Assembly: GCA_030148225.1 (NCBI GenBank)
Contig: JASBTX010000042.1
Coordinates: 186,001 to 250,000 of the forward strand
From: Paracoccaceae bacterium
Lineage (GTDB): Bacteria; Pseudomonadota; Alphaproteobacteria; Rhodobacterales; Rhodobacteraceae
DNA length: 64,000 nucleotides
Direction of reading: 5' to 3'
The position numbers and the translations under genes were made by a program. How positions within the stretch are numbered: position 1 is the stretch's first letter; every line of letters starts with the position of its first letter. The notes beneath the pieces were generated by a model. The model saw only the letters and a program-made list of their open reading frames with translations. It was not told where the DNA came from and did no database searches. This document shows, piece after piece, positions 52,109 to 61,587 of the stretch.

Positions 52109-53242
52109 ATGAAGCCCTATGTACAGGTGGCTGGCGTCACGCGCGCGATCCCGTTCTGGGTATCGCTGTCGCTGATCCCGGTATCGGTTATCGGCACGCT
52201 CAACGGCGGATGGTGGATCGTGGCGCTGCCGCTTGTCACATGGTTCTTTTTTTCGCTGCTTGATGCCATTCTGGGGCAGAACCCCGACAATGCCGATCCC
52301 GCGACCGGCGAGGATCAGCTTTTCTGGTATCGCCTGATCACCATCATCTGGTTTCCGTTGCAGGCGTCTCTGCTTCTCTGGACGCTTTCGGTCGTGCCCG
52401 GGGCGACCCATCTGAACGCGATTGAGAAATGGGGCATTTTCTTTGGTATCGGCGTGGTCAGCGGCACGATAGGCATCAACTATGCGCACGAGCTGATGCA
52501 TCAGAAAAACCGCTATGAACGCTGGCTGGCCGATCTGTTGCTGGCGTCGGTTCTCTACAGCCATTTCAGGTCCGAGCATCTCTTGGTCCATCACCGCTAT
52601 GTCGGCACGCCGCGCGATCCCGTCACCGCGCGCTATAACGAAGGGTTCCACCGGTTCTTTCCGCGGGTTCTGGTGCAATCGCTCCGGTCGTCATGGCGGG
52701 CCGAGCGGGACAGGCTGGCACGGGTGAACCTGCCCGTCATCAGCCGCGCCAATCCGTTCTGGCGTTATGGGGTGCTGCAGCTGATTTTTCTGGTCCTCAG
52801 CCTGCTGATCGGGGGATGGGCGGGGCTGGTTCTGTTTCTGGTGCAGGCACTTACAGCGATCTGGCAGCTGGAGCTGGTCAATTATATCGAGCATTACGGG
52901 CTGACGCGGAAATATCTGGGTGACGGGCGCTATGAGCACGTTCAGCCACGTCATTCGTGGAATGCCTGCAACAGGGCGTCAAGCTGGCTGTTGATCAATC
53001 TTCAGCGCCACTCGGATCACCACTACAAGCCTGACAGGCGGTTCCCGCTTTTGCAGAATCATACGCAGGCCGACGCCCCGCAATTGCCGCATGGGTATCC
53101 GGTGATGACAACTGCCGCGATGTTCCCGCCTCTCTGGCGCCGGATCATGAACCCGCGCGTGCGCAAGTGGCGGGCGATGTATTACCCGGAAATCACCGAC
53201 TGGACGGCCTATTCACGGGCATCTAACCCCGCTCCGCGCTAG
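52109..53242 (+). CDS. alkB: Alkane 1-monooxygenase
   Basis: A 377-residue integral-membrane di-iron hydroxylase. The histidine boxes are HELMHQ (residues 127-132), HLLVHHRYV (157-165), NYIEHYGLTRK and LQRHSDHHYKP (H301, H304, H305). Six or so hydrophobic helices are visible. It hydroxylates terminal carbons of medium-chain alkanes, with rubredoxin and its reductase, which are not in the window. GGAG precedes the ATG at 52109. It starts 37 bp after mutY. Confidence 0.93.
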   Translation: MKPYVQVAGVTRAIPFWVSLSLIPVSVIGTLNGGWWIVALPLVTWFFFSLLDAILGQNPDNADPATGEDQLFWYRLITIIWFPLQASLLLWTLSVVPGATHLNAIEKWGIFFGIGVVSGTIGINYAHELMHQKNRYERWLADLLLASVLYSHFRSEHLLVHHRYVGTPRDPVTARYNEGFHRFFPRVLVQSLRSSWRAERDRLARVNLPVISRANPFWRYGVLQLIFLVLSLLIGGWAGLVLFLVQALTAIWQLELVNYIEHYGLTRKYLGDGRYEHVQPRHSWNACNRASSWLLINLQRHSDHHYKPDRRFPLLQNHTQADAPQLPHGYPVMTTAAMFPPLWRRIMNPRVRKWRAMYYPEITDWTAYSRASNPAPR

Positions 53243-53330
53243 TTTCGGCTGCTTAGCCCCACCCGAAACACAAGGTTGAATTGCGCGGTGCGGATGCGTA
53301 AACCGGCAAGGTCAAAATTCAGGAATATCC

Positions 53331-54014
53331 GTGGCTTCGCGAATTTATCCGACGGTAAAGCAATTCGAACGCTGGTTACGCACCAGTTGGGGGCGCGATC
53401 TGTCGACGCGGCGCAGTCGATTCTTTGCATGGCTGAATTTTCAGCTTATGGATCATGCCTTTCTGCGCATCTGGTGGACCAATTTCGACAAGGTCGCCGA
53501 GGGTGTCTATCGCTCGAACCAGCCGTCGCCCGCGCGCATCCGCGCCTATCGCAAAAAGGGTATCAGAACGATCATCAATCTGCGGGGTGTCACCAGTTTC
53601 AGCCACTATCTGTTCGAGAAAGAGGCATGCGAAGCAGAGGGGATAACCCTGATCGACACCAACAGCCACGCCCGGCAGGCCCCCCGCAAGGAAGAGGTGC
53701 GCGCCCTGATCGGACATATGCGCGATGCCGAAAAACCATTCCTCATGCATTGCAAATCCGGGGCGGACCGGGCCGGGTTTGCGTCTGTTCTCTATCTGAT
53801 CCTGTTCGAGGGTGAGACACTGGAAACCGCCCGCCGGCATCTGAGCTTTGACTACCTGCATATCAAATCGTCGCGCACCGGTATCCTGGACCACGTTCTG
53901 GACACGTGGGAGGTACGCAACCGGGAAACCGGCATTGCCTTTGATGACTGGATGGAAAACGAGTATGATCGTCTGGCCGTTTCGGCCGCGTTTCAGAAGT
54001 TGCGAAAGGCCTGA
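53331..54014 (+). CDS. Tyrosine/dual-specificity phosphatase-like protein
   Basis: A 227-residue protein. The Cys-based phosphatase signature C-x5-R is HCKSGADRAG (Cys141, Arg147), and the preceding fold shows KKGIRTIINLRGVTSFSHYL. It resembles bacterial DSP/PTP proteins of envelope-related operons. The GTG start at 53331 has AGGA 6 nt upstream. The ABC exporter begins 2 bp after its stop, so they form an operon. Confidence 0.85.
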   Translation: MASRIYPTVKQFERWLRTSWGRDLSTRRSRFFAWLNFQLMDHAFLRIWWTNFDKVAEGVYRSNQPSPARIRAYRKKGIRTIINLRGVTSFSHYLFEKEACEAEGITLIDTNSHARQAPRKEEVRALIGHMRDAEKPFLMHCKSGADRAGFASVLYLILFEGETLETARRHLSFDYLHIKSSRTGILDHVLDTWEVRNRETGIAFDDWMENEYDRLAVSAAFQKLRKA

Positions 54015-54016
54015 TT

Positions 54017-55798
54017 TTGGCCAGATCATTCCCTGCCGAGCGTAAGGACTGGCCGCTGTTCAAGTGGCTCTGGCGGACCTATCTGCGCCGCCACACGCCC
54101 GTCATGGTGGTTGCGCTGATCCTGATGTCGATCGAAGGCAGCATGATGGGCGCACTGGCCTATATGCTGGAGCCGATGTTCGATCAGGTATTCGTGGCCG
54201 GGGATCAGAATGCGCTTTGGTGGGTGGCATTCGTGATCTTTGCGATTTTCATCATCCGTGCCACGACCGGGGTCGGGCAAAAGGTGCTGATGGCATCGGT
54301 CGCGCAAAAGACCATCGCCCATATCCAGCAGGACCTTCTGGACCATATCATGTCGCTGGATAACGCGTTTCATCAGTCCAGTTCGCCCGGCAACCTGATC
54401 TCGCGGGTTCAGAATGACGTGCTGGGCATCGCCAATGTCTGGAGTGCGCTGATCACAGGTGCGGGCCGTGATGTGGTGGCGCTGATCTCGCTCTTTTCAG
54501 TCGCGCTCTGGAATGATTGGGTCTGGACGCTGATCGCGATGGTGGGCACGCCGCTTTTGGTGATACCTGCGCTGATCGCACAGGCCTATGTGCGCCGCAA
54601 TTCGCGCACGGTGCAGGAGGTCACGGCCGAATTGTCGACCCGGCTGGACGAAGTGTTTCACGGTATCACACCGGTCAAGCTGAACCGGCTTGAGGCGTAT
54701 CAGAGCCGCCTTTTTTCGCGTTTGCTGGGCCGGCGCGTTTCGGGGCAGGTCAAGGCAACATTTGGCGCGGCCATGGTGCCGGGCATGATCGATTTTGCCA
54801 CAGGTGTCGGGTTTTTGGCGGTGCTGATCTATGGTGGCCAGCAGATCATCGATGGCCAGAAATCCATTGGTGAGTTCATGAGCTTTTTCACCGCCATGGC
54901 ACTGGCCTTTGAACCGCTTCGCCGTCTGGGTGCGCTGAGCGGGCTTTGGCAGATCGCCGCTGCGGGGATCGAGCGTATTTCGGCGATTTTTGAAACCCGC
55001 CCCACCATTCATTCACCTGCAACCCCGGTCGATGCCCCGGCGGGTCCGTTTGAAATCGCGCTGACGGATGTTGCGCTCAGCTATGGCGATACGCCCGTCC
55101 TTTCGGGCGCGGGGTTCACGGCGCGCGCGGGCGAGATTACGGCGCTGGTCGGTCCGTCGGGCGCCGGCAAAAGCACAATTTTCAACGTGGTGACCCGGCT
55201 GGTTGATCCGCAATCCGGCCGCGTCAGTATCGCCGGGCAGAACGTGGCCGATTACGATCTGGCCGCACTGCGTGGCCTCTTCAGCGTGGTCAGCCAGGAG
55301 GCGCTTTTATTCGATGAAACGTTGCGCGAGAATATCCTTCTGGGCACAAGCCGAAGCACGGCCGAGTTGCAGGCGGCGCTGGACGCGGCCCATGTGAGTG
55401 AGTTCCTGCCCAAGCTTGCCGCTGGGCTCGATACACCCGTGGGGCCAAGGGGATCGAACCTGTCGGGCGGGCAACGCCAGCGCGTCGCCATTGCCCGCGC
55501 CATCCTGCGCGACAGGCCTATCCTTTTGCTGGATGAGGCGACATCGGCGCTTGACGTTCAGTCCGAGGCGCTGGTGCAGGCAGCGCTGGATCGTTTGTCC
55601 GAGGGTCGTACAACGCTGGTCATCGCGCACAGGCTGTCGACGATCCGTAACGCCGATCAGATCGTGGTGATGGACCGGGGGCGGGTCGAGGCGACGGGAA
55701 CCCATGATCAGCTGATGAAAACCAGCAAGACCTATGCGGAACTCATCCGCCTGCAGTCGCGCGACGAGACACAGCAAGAAGGTGCGGCAGGCCGCTAA
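54017..55798 (+). CDS. MsbA-like ABC exporter (permease-ATPase fusion)
   Basis: A 593-residue half-transporter. An ABC_membrane domain of about six helices (1-320) is followed by an ATPase with Walker A LVGPSGAGKSTIFNVVTRLV (near 377), the signature NLSGGQRQRVAIARAILRD and Walker B ILLLDEATSALD. It is of the lipid A/lipid exporter type (MsbA or LptB-independent relatives). The TTG start at 54017 has AAAGG 7 nt upstream. The neighbouring phosphatase suggests an envelope role. Confidence 0.9.
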   Translation: MARSFPAERKDWPLFKWLWRTYLRRHTPVMVVALILMSIEGSMMGALAYMLEPMFDQVFVAGDQNALWWVAFVIFAIFIIRATTGVGQKVLMASVAQKTIAHIQQDLLDHIMSLDNAFHQSSSPGNLISRVQNDVLGIANVWSALITGAGRDVVALISLFSVALWNDWVWTLIAMVGTPLLVIPALIAQAYVRRNSRTVQEVTAELSTRLDEVFHGITPVKLNRLEAYQSRLFSRLLGRRVSGQVKATFGAAMVPGMIDFATGVGFLAVLIYGGQQIIDGQKSIGEFMSFFTAMALAFEPLRRLGALSGLWQIAAAGIERISAIFETRPTIHSPATPVDAPAGPFEIALTDVALSYGDTPVLSGAGFTARAGEITALVGPSGAGKSTIFNVVTRLVDPQSGRVSIAGQNVADYDLAALRGLFSVVSQEALLFDETLRENILLGTSRSTAELQAALDAAHVSEFLPKLAAGLDTPVGPRGSNLSGGQRQRVAIARAILRDRPILLLDEATSALDVQSEALVQAALDRLSEGRTTLVIAHRLSTIRNADQIVVMDRGRVEATGTHDQLMKTSKTYAELIRLQSRDETQQEGAAGR

Positions 55799-55830
55799 TG
55801 CCGTGCCGGCCATCCGGTCGCGGTCCCGTG

Positions 55831-57072
55831 TCAGAGGAACGCTGTCAGAAACAGGCCCACGCTCGTCACCACACCCATCACCGGCACGATCATCGGGACA
55901 GAGAAATGCGGCGTTTCAGGCCTGTGCATCCGCTTGAGCCGGATCAGGGCCAGGTTCACCAGCAAAAAGACAAAGAGCACGATCTGCGAGGTCCATTCGG
56001 CCAGCTGGGTGATCGGCAGGCTGAAGGACAGGATCAGGATGATGGCCACGATCAGCAGCGTCGCGGCAACGGGCGTTTGCGTGACCGGCGAAAGTACCGA
56101 GAGCCGTGCGGGCAAATGGCCGCGATCCGCCAGCCCGTAGATCACGCGCGAGGCCATGATCATCTGGATCAGAACCCCGTTGATCGTGGCGATGATCGCA
56201 ACCGCGCCAAAGCCCTGCTTGATCCGTTCCGGTGCCGTGTCAAAGACCAGCATCAGGGGCGCGGACGATTCCGACAGCTGCCCGATCGGAACCACAAAAA
56301 GCGCCGCTGCTGTCGTGCCGATATAGAGAATCGAGGCGATGATCAGCGTCAGCAATATGGCGCGTGGCAGCGACCGGACAGGGTCTTTGACCTCTTCTGC
56401 GACATTGGCGATATCTTCGAACCCGACAAAGGCAAAGAACGCCAGCAGTGACGCCGCACCGATGCCGATCCAGTGTGCCCCGGCAATCGGCGGCAGAACC
56501 TGATCCGGCGTGACACCCGCGGGCTCAGCCGCCGTGAAACCCCAGAAAATGACAAAGATGAGGCCCAGGATCTCGATCAGCGTGATCGCCGCGGCCACGG
56601 CGACGGACTGCGTGATGCCCCAAAGCGCGATCAGCCCCATCACCAGTACGACCGCGACGGTCAGCACCGGTTCGGGTATGTTGATCAGCCCGTTCAGATA
56701 GGCCGCCGATCCGATGGCAATTGCCGAGGCCGAGACCATGCCCGACAGGGCCACGGCAAGGCCCACAACCGTGGCCAGCCAGCCCAGCCCGAAACCGGCC
56801 TCGACATAGGCAGCCTCGCCCGCGCTGACGGGATAGCGGGTGGTCAGTTCGGCATAGGAAAACGCGGTGAACGCCACAACAATCGCCGCGATCAGAAAGG
56901 ATACAGGCGCATAGAAACCGGCCTCGGCGGTGGTGGCCCCGACCAGCACATAAATCCCGGCCCCCACGGTCACACCCAGACCATAAAGCGTCAGAAGCGG
57001 CGTCGTCAGCGTCCGGCGCAATGTAACCGGATCGCGGTTCGACACGGCTGAAACATCGGCACCCTGCATCAT
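55831..57072 (-). CDS. APC-family amino acid permease
   Basis: A 413-residue transporter of about 12 helices. The N-terminal TLYGLGVTVGAGIYVLVGAT carries the APC substrate-site loop G-x-G-I, and helix 6 and after show SLLAFFAFVGFEDIANVAEE. The substrate is an amino acid or amine. The ATG at 57072 has AGGA 7-8 nt upstream; an in-frame start at 57189 is less likely. A CRP-like palindrome lies about 100 bp upstream. Confidence 0.9.
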   Translation of the reverse strand: MMQGADVSAVSNRDPVTLRRTLTTPLLTLYGLGVTVGAGIYVLVGATTAEAGFYAPVSFLIAAIVVAFTAFSYAELTTRYPVSAGEAAYVEAGFGLGWLATVVGLAVALSGMVSASAIAIGSAAYLNGLINIPEPVLTVAVVLVMGLIALWGITQSVAVAAAITLIEILGLIFVIFWGFTAAEPAGVTPDQVLPPIAGAHWIGIGAASLLAFFAFVGFEDIANVAEEVKDPVRSLPRAILLTLIIASILYIGTTAAALFVVPIGQLSESSAPLMLVFDTAPERIKQGFGAVAIIATINGVLIQMIMASRVIYGLADRGHLPARLSVLSPVTQTPVAATLLIVAIILILSFSLPITQLAEWTSQIVLFVFLLVNLALIRLKRMHRPETPHFSVPMIVPVMGVVTSVGLFLTAFL

Positions 57073-57174
57073 CGCCCGTCCTTTGCCCCGAGATCGGGCA
57101 AAATGTGCCACATACGGCGACGCCTGTAACTGACATGGATCAAATGCGGGTGGCCGGGTGTGGGCTGGCTGGGG

Positions 57175-57190
57175 TGTGATCGGGATCACA
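57175..57190. promoter_or_regulatory. CRP-type palindrome upstream of the permease
   Basis: TGTGATCGGGATCACA is a perfect inverted repeat and equals the CRP consensus TGTGA-N6-TCACA. It ends about 100 bp before the permease start codon, at a plausible activator distance. The alphaproteobacterial factor that would bind it is not known. Confidence 0.5.
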
Positions 57191-57332
57191 GGATGTGACA
57201 GGGCGCCGCGATCACCGGTGCCGATGCCGAAGCCGGTAAATTATCGACAGGCGAAAGTAGCCGAGTCGCCGGGCAGAGATGGTCTGGTTTGGGCCCATAT
57301 GCCTACGATGCGACGGCGCGACGATTGTCGGC

Positions 57333-58268
57333 TCAAAGTGTTTGAGCGGCGGTCACGATCTGGCCCATGTGGCGCATGTCTGTGCCACAACATCCCCCCA
57401 AAACCTGAATATGAGGGAACTTTCGCCTGATATCTGACAACTGCGCACCCAACTCGGTTGGATTGCCGTCGTCCAGTTCTTCGGCTTGGTCCAGTTCGGC
57501 GTGGCTGCAGCGTGAGGCATTGGCAATGATACCTTTTACGCGCTGCATCCAGGGTGCGTCTTCAAGAATTCCAGAGAAATGATCGGGATGTGCGCAGTTG
57601 ATCATGAAGTAGGCCGCATAGTCGTCAGTTGCGGCATCGACCTCCGCTATTGCTTCTTTCAATAGCTCTCCTGTTGGCAACCGCCCGTCGGTTTCAACTG
57701 TGAAAGCAATGACCACCGGAAGCCCAAACCTGCGGGCCGCCCTGACAATCCCAATTGCTTCAGATGGATACGCCAAAGTGTATCCGCTGATCACGTCCAC
57801 ATCTGTTGCGGCCAGCACCGATATTTGCTCAGAGTGATAGCGTTCTGCCTCATCCGAGTTCATTTGCGCTTCCGGGGCGTAGGCATCCTCGCGCGGTCCA
57901 ATATTTGCACTGATGACGATCGGCGCGTGGTCGCTCTTTGACCGTACTGCCGCCATCAAGGCGATTGCGTCTTGATTGAGTTTCCTGAGTTCGTCGAAAG
58001 TGTATCCAATCGCAGCCCCCCGGTCTCGGTTTGCAACCCATGTCGGGCTTTCAAGAATGACCCCAACATCCGTTACCTTGCCCAAGGTGATCAGGTCGTT
58101 CAGATATCCCGTGAGAAGCTCTCGACCCTCAGTGGTTTTCAAAAGCGGGTATGACGCAAAGCCCGGCAGGTCTATGCCCTGATTGAAAATCAAGTCGGTT
58201 TCCATCCCTGCGTAGGCCAAGAACAGTTCGGCATTGTTGGGAGGAAACGAGTCTCGAAAAATTGTCAT
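57333..58268 (-). CDS. Homocysteine S-methyltransferase family protein
   Basis: A 311-residue TIM-barrel methyltransferase. The zinc-binding cysteines lie in YFMINCAHPDHF and VLGGCCGTDMRHM, and the N-terminal part is GMETDLIFNQGIDLPGFASY. It transfers a methyl group (from betaine, S-methylmethionine or similar) to homocysteine to make methionine. The donor is unknown. The ATG at 58268 is preferred because the family starts there; the ribosome binding site is weak. Base composition is more AT-rich than the core genes before it. Confidence 0.88.
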   Translation of the reverse strand: MTIFRDSFPPNNAELFLAYAGMETDLIFNQGIDLPGFASYPLLKTTEGRELLTGYLNDLITLGKVTDVGVILESPTWVANRDRGAAIGYTFDELRKLNQDAIALMAAVRSKSDHAPIVISANIGPREDAYAPEAQMNSDEAERYHSEQISVLAATDVDVISGYTLAYPSEAIGIVRAARRFGLPVVIAFTVETDGRLPTGELLKEAIAEVDAATDDYAAYFMINCAHPDHFSGILEDAPWMQRVKGIIANASRCSHAELDQAEELDDGNPTELGAQLSDIRRKFPHIQVLGGCCGTDMRHMGQIVTAAQTL

Positions 58269-58294
58269 TGTTGTGGGTCGGTTGCTTGAATTGC

Positions 58295-58447
58295 TCACTG
58301 ACCGTAGCACCCGGTACAACGTAAGTCACGGATGACACCTCGTACAACGCGGACCATGGCGCAGCCGTTGCAAAAGTTCGCTCCGCCCGCCTTGTAATTG
58401 ACGGCGGAGCTGCCGGCTAAGACCTGCAGCGTGGCCATTTCAATCAT
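58295..58447 (-). CDS. Candidate 50-residue protein with two CxxC pairs
   Basis: The short ORF opens MIEMATLQVLAGSSAV and holds FCNGCAMV in the middle and LRCTGCYGQ at the C-terminus, giving two C-x2-C pairs typical of zinc or Fe-S mini-proteins. GAGG 9 nt upstream of the ATG is a fair ribosome binding site. It ends 26 bp before the methyltransferase start, on the same strand. It is not recognised, and it may be a chance ORF. Confidence 0.4.
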   Translation of the reverse strand: MIEMATLQVLAGSSAVNYKAGGANFCNGCAMVRVVRGVIRDLRCTGCYGQ

Positions 58448-58536
58448 CACTCATCACCTCGCCCCACAAACTGTCTGTGTTGCGCCTTCGGACCCAAACT
58501 GCGACAACTGCTGGTATTCAATGAGGACCGGTTCCA

Positions 58537-59046
58537 GTGATCTCAGATGTCTCGTTTGTTTCCAAAGTTCCTAACATAGCGGCATTCGAAGAGCTGCTGT
58601 TCGACTATTACACTGTCGTCCTGAGAGCGTTTGAAGCCGCCGGAGGACCGGTTCTGGCGCCCGAAGATTTGGTGCGGAGTTCAATCAACCATCTTGATGA
58701 AATGCTGCCGCCTGATGGGCGTCTGGCATTGGCACGTGGCGAGGCCGGGCAATTGCTGGGCTGCGGTGCAATGCGCCGGATCAGACCGGACGCCGTCGAG
58801 ATGAAACGCATGTTTGTCAGGCCCGAAGCGCAGGGTCATGGCCTTGGAAAACGCTTGTTCGAAATGCGTATCGCAGAAGCCAGAAACATGGGATGTCGAA
58901 CAATTTACGTCGATACAGCAAAAGGCAATCGCCCGATGCTTTCAATGTACGAGAGACATGGCTTTCAATACATTCCGCGCTATCCGGAAAATGCGAACCC
59001 GTCTGAGTACGAGCCTTATCTGGTCTTCATGAAATACGAGCTTTGA
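58537..59046 (+). CDS. GNAT N-acetyltransferase
   Basis: A 169-residue acetyltransferase. The acetyl-CoA loop is RPEAQGHGLGKRLFE, preceded by VEMKRMFV, and the C-terminal part shows YVDTAKGNRPMLSMYERHGF. The substrate is unknown. The GTG at 58537 is the likely start; GAGGA lies 11 nt upstream. It is divergent from the methyltransferase unit. Confidence 0.86.
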   Translation: MISDVSFVSKVPNIAAFEELLFDYYTVVLRAFEAAGGPVLAPEDLVRSSINHLDEMLPPDGRLALARGEAGQLLGCGAMRRIRPDAVEMKRMFVRPEAQGHGLGKRLFEMRIAEARNMGCRTIYVDTAKGNRPMLSMYERHGFQYIPRYPENANPSEYEPYLVFMKYEL

Positions 59047-59403
59047 TCATCGATTGATTGCTCCCCAACGCGGATTTATTGGTGTGAAGCGCGGACTACC
59101 CGCGCCGCCAGATAGCCGCAGTGTCCACCCTGCGGGCATTACGGCGCTGTCAGAACCGAAACGACGGGCTTCATTCTCGCGCTCCTCGTCTTTGCTTGAA
59201 ATCAAACCGAAAAGAAGACCGATTCACTGTTCTCAACGGTGTCGTAGTGCCAGCGTCCTCACCACCAACTATACCCCACGCAGGCACCGTTGCTGATTTG
59301 CGTGAGCGCTGACAGGGCGCGGCAATTCAAGGTTGCTTTGCCCGACAGAACCGCCCCTTGTGATGGGTCAATCCTGGGTCACTGCTGGTCGTACCGTCAG
59401 GCA
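59047..59403. other. Non-coding stretch of about 360 bp
   Basis: Between the GNAT and AraC genes, no ORF with a ribosome binding site, no RNA gene, terminator or repeat could be recognised. It contains only short ORFs without family resemblance. Confidence 0.5.
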
Positions 59404-60297
59404 TCACGCAATACCCGGCGGCAGTTGCTGGGCTTCTCCCCATTGCCGGGGTGACCGGCCGTACATGCGCCTGAACTCCCGGCTGAACTGAGAAGCACTG
59501 ACATAACCCACATCCATTGCCGCCGCGCTGACGGTCATGCCACTGGCGATGCGCATTGCCGCATTGTTCAGCCGCATCGATTTGACGAACTGGATCGGCG
59601 ACATCGTCGTGGCCTCTTTGAACTTGCGGTGGAACGCAGCGCGGCTCATGCCGGCGCGGCCTGCCATGTCGTCTATGGAAACCGGCGCATCAAGCCGGGC
59701 CGATACATGTGCGATGGACCGCGCGATGGCATTGCCAGCGCCAAAGGCCCGCCGGGCAAATATCCCCGCCTCGCCTTTGAGGATAGCATAGTAAAGCTCG
59801 CGCAGCCGCACCGCCCCCAGAACAGCCGTGTCAACCGGATCCGCGCCGAGTTGCAGCAGGCGCAGCAGTGCGTCACCAAAGGCCGGGTCCCATGCCGCCA
59901 GCTTGATCCCCTGAATGCGCTCTTCTGCATCGCCTTTGCCCGGCATGCCGCCAGCGTTTTCCATTTCGATTGCAAGTTCGGTCATCACGCGCGCATCCAG
60001 CGTGATTAGGACGCCGTAAAGGGGATCGTCGGGCGCGGCGGAAGGTGTCCCCGCCCTGACCGGCATCGACATGGGACAGCAAAGATACCGGTGGTTGTCA
60101 TAGATATATCTTTTACCATCGAGCACCGCCTCCTTGGTGCCGCTAACAATCGCCACGATGCAGGGTTCATAGACCGCCGGAACACAGGGGATCGCCTGTG
60201 TCGCCCTGAACAGACGCATACCGTCTATGCCGGTATCCGTCAGGCCGTCCTTTTGTGTGCGGCGTGCAATCAGTTCCCGGATTTCGTCTTTGCTCAT
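59404..60297 (-). CDS. AraC-family transcriptional regulator
   Basis: A 297-residue protein. The N-terminal AraC_N-type cupin region (about residues 25-190) has VYEPCIVAIVSGTKEAVLDG. The C-terminal double HTH (about 195-290) has MAGRAGMSRAAFHRKFKEAT and VGYVSASQFSREFRRMYGRS. It is divergent from an SDR gene across 167 bp, so it probably controls that enzyme; the spacer has inverted CTGAT/ATCAG and TTGATATAATCA-like elements. Confidence 0.92.
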   Translation of the reverse strand: MSKDEIRELIARRTQKDGLTDTGIDGMRLFRATQAIPCVPAVYEPCIVAIVSGTKEAVLDGKRYIYDNHRYLCCPMSMPVRAGTPSAAPDDPLYGVLITLDARVMTELAIEMENAGGMPGKGDAEERIQGIKLAAWDPAFGDALLRLLQLGADPVDTAVLGAVRLRELYYAILKGEAGIFARRAFGAGNAIARSIAHVSARLDAPVSIDDMAGRAGMSRAAFHRKFKEATTMSPIQFVKSMRLNNAAMRIASGMTVSAAAMDVGYVSASQFSREFRRMYGRSPRQWGEAQQLPPGIA

Positions 60298-60464
60298 GCT
60301 CGTGCTCTAGAACATGGTGCATGAGCTGATCAAGTCTATTGATATAATCAGGCATGTATTTGCGATAATATGGTCTGTTTAATACTTACCAAGAGATTTA
60401 TTTACAAATCGAAGCGCAACACGCGGCACGGCCTGCATGGCCGGCCAGCACAAGGAGAAAGACC

Positions 60465-61415
60465 ATGCCTGACACCACATTCGGGCCCGGGGGCTGGACA
60501 CCCGGGCGTCTGCCGCCACTGTCGGGTAAGACCTATCTGATCACCGGTGCGAATGCGGGGGCCGGATTTCAGGCTGCACGGACCCTGCTGGCCAGGGGCG
60601 CCCGGGTGGTGATGCTGAACCGCTCAGCAGAAAGATCCAAGCCAGCCGTCGCGGATCTGAAACGGGAATTTGGTGCCGAAGCCGAGGTGGATTTCATCCG
60701 AATGAACCTCGCCTCATTGGCGAGTGTGCGCGAAGCAGCGGCAGAAGTTCTGAAAACCGTCCCCCGGATCGACGCCCTGATCTGCAACGCCGCCATCGCG
60801 CAGGTGCCAACGCAGAAGCTGACCGAGGACGGTTTTGAAAGCATGCTGGGCACGAACCACTATGGCCATTTCCTGCTTTGCGGGCTGCTCTTTGACCGGG
60901 TCGAGGCATCGAAAGGCAGGATCGTGGTCGTCAGCAGCCTTGGCTACAATATGGGGATCAGGACGATCCAGTTCGACGATATGAACTGGGACAGGAATTA
61001 TCACCAGAACCGCACCTATTGTCAGAGCAAACTGGCGCAAATGATGTTTGCCTACGAACTGCAGGACCGGCTGAAAGCCGCGGGCAGAACCGATGTCAGG
61101 GTCTATGTCTGTCATCCCGGTGCATCCCGGACATCACTGGTCACGACCAGCGCCAACCGGGCAACGCGCATCATGTTCTGGTTCATGGCGCGTCTGCCCA
61201 TCACCCAGTCAGCCGAAATGGGTTCTTGGCCCGAAGTGATGTGCGCAACCGAGGAAGGTTTGGAGGAACGCGCCCTCTACGGCCCCACCGGCCGCATGGA
61301 ATTCACCGGACCCGTCGGAAAGGGCACGCTGCACCCGCACGCCTATGACAAGGCTGTCATGGAACGCCTGTGGGATGTGTCCGAGGACGCGACGACATTC
61401 AGTTGGAAGCTTTGA
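60465..61415 (+). CDS. Short-chain dehydrogenase/reductase
   Basis: A 316-residue SDR of the protochlorophyllide-reductase-like group. The NAD(P) loop is YLITGANAGAGFQAARTLL; the catalytic Ser is in VVVSSLGYN and the YxxxK motif in TYCQSKLAQMMF. The substrate is unknown. AAGGAG lies before the ATG at 60465. It is divergent from the AraC gene. Confidence 0.9.
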   Translation: MPDTTFGPGGWTPGRLPPLSGKTYLITGANAGAGFQAARTLLARGARVVMLNRSAERSKPAVADLKREFGAEAEVDFIRMNLASLASVREAAAEVLKTVPRIDALICNAAIAQVPTQKLTEDGFESMLGTNHYGHFLLCGLLFDRVEASKGRIVVVSSLGYNMGIRTIQFDDMNWDRNYHQNRTYCQSKLAQMMFAYELQDRLKAAGRTDVRVYVCHPGASRTSLVTTSANRATRIMFWFMARLPITQSAEMGSWPEVMCATEEGLEERALYGPTGRMEFTGPVGKGTLHPHAYDKAVMERLWDVSEDATTFSWKL

Positions 61416-61587
61416 CGAAACGGGTGTGGTGCCGCACCAATGCCGTGCGAAGTGGTGCAGAAGCTGCGCGGGCAAGTGTATGGTGCGCGGACAGGGAGGC
61501 GCCAGCTATTTCAGAGTAGCTGAGGTGAGAAGCAGGCAGATGGGCCGGCGGAATTGAACGGGCTGTTTGGCGTATATAGGGCCTCCA

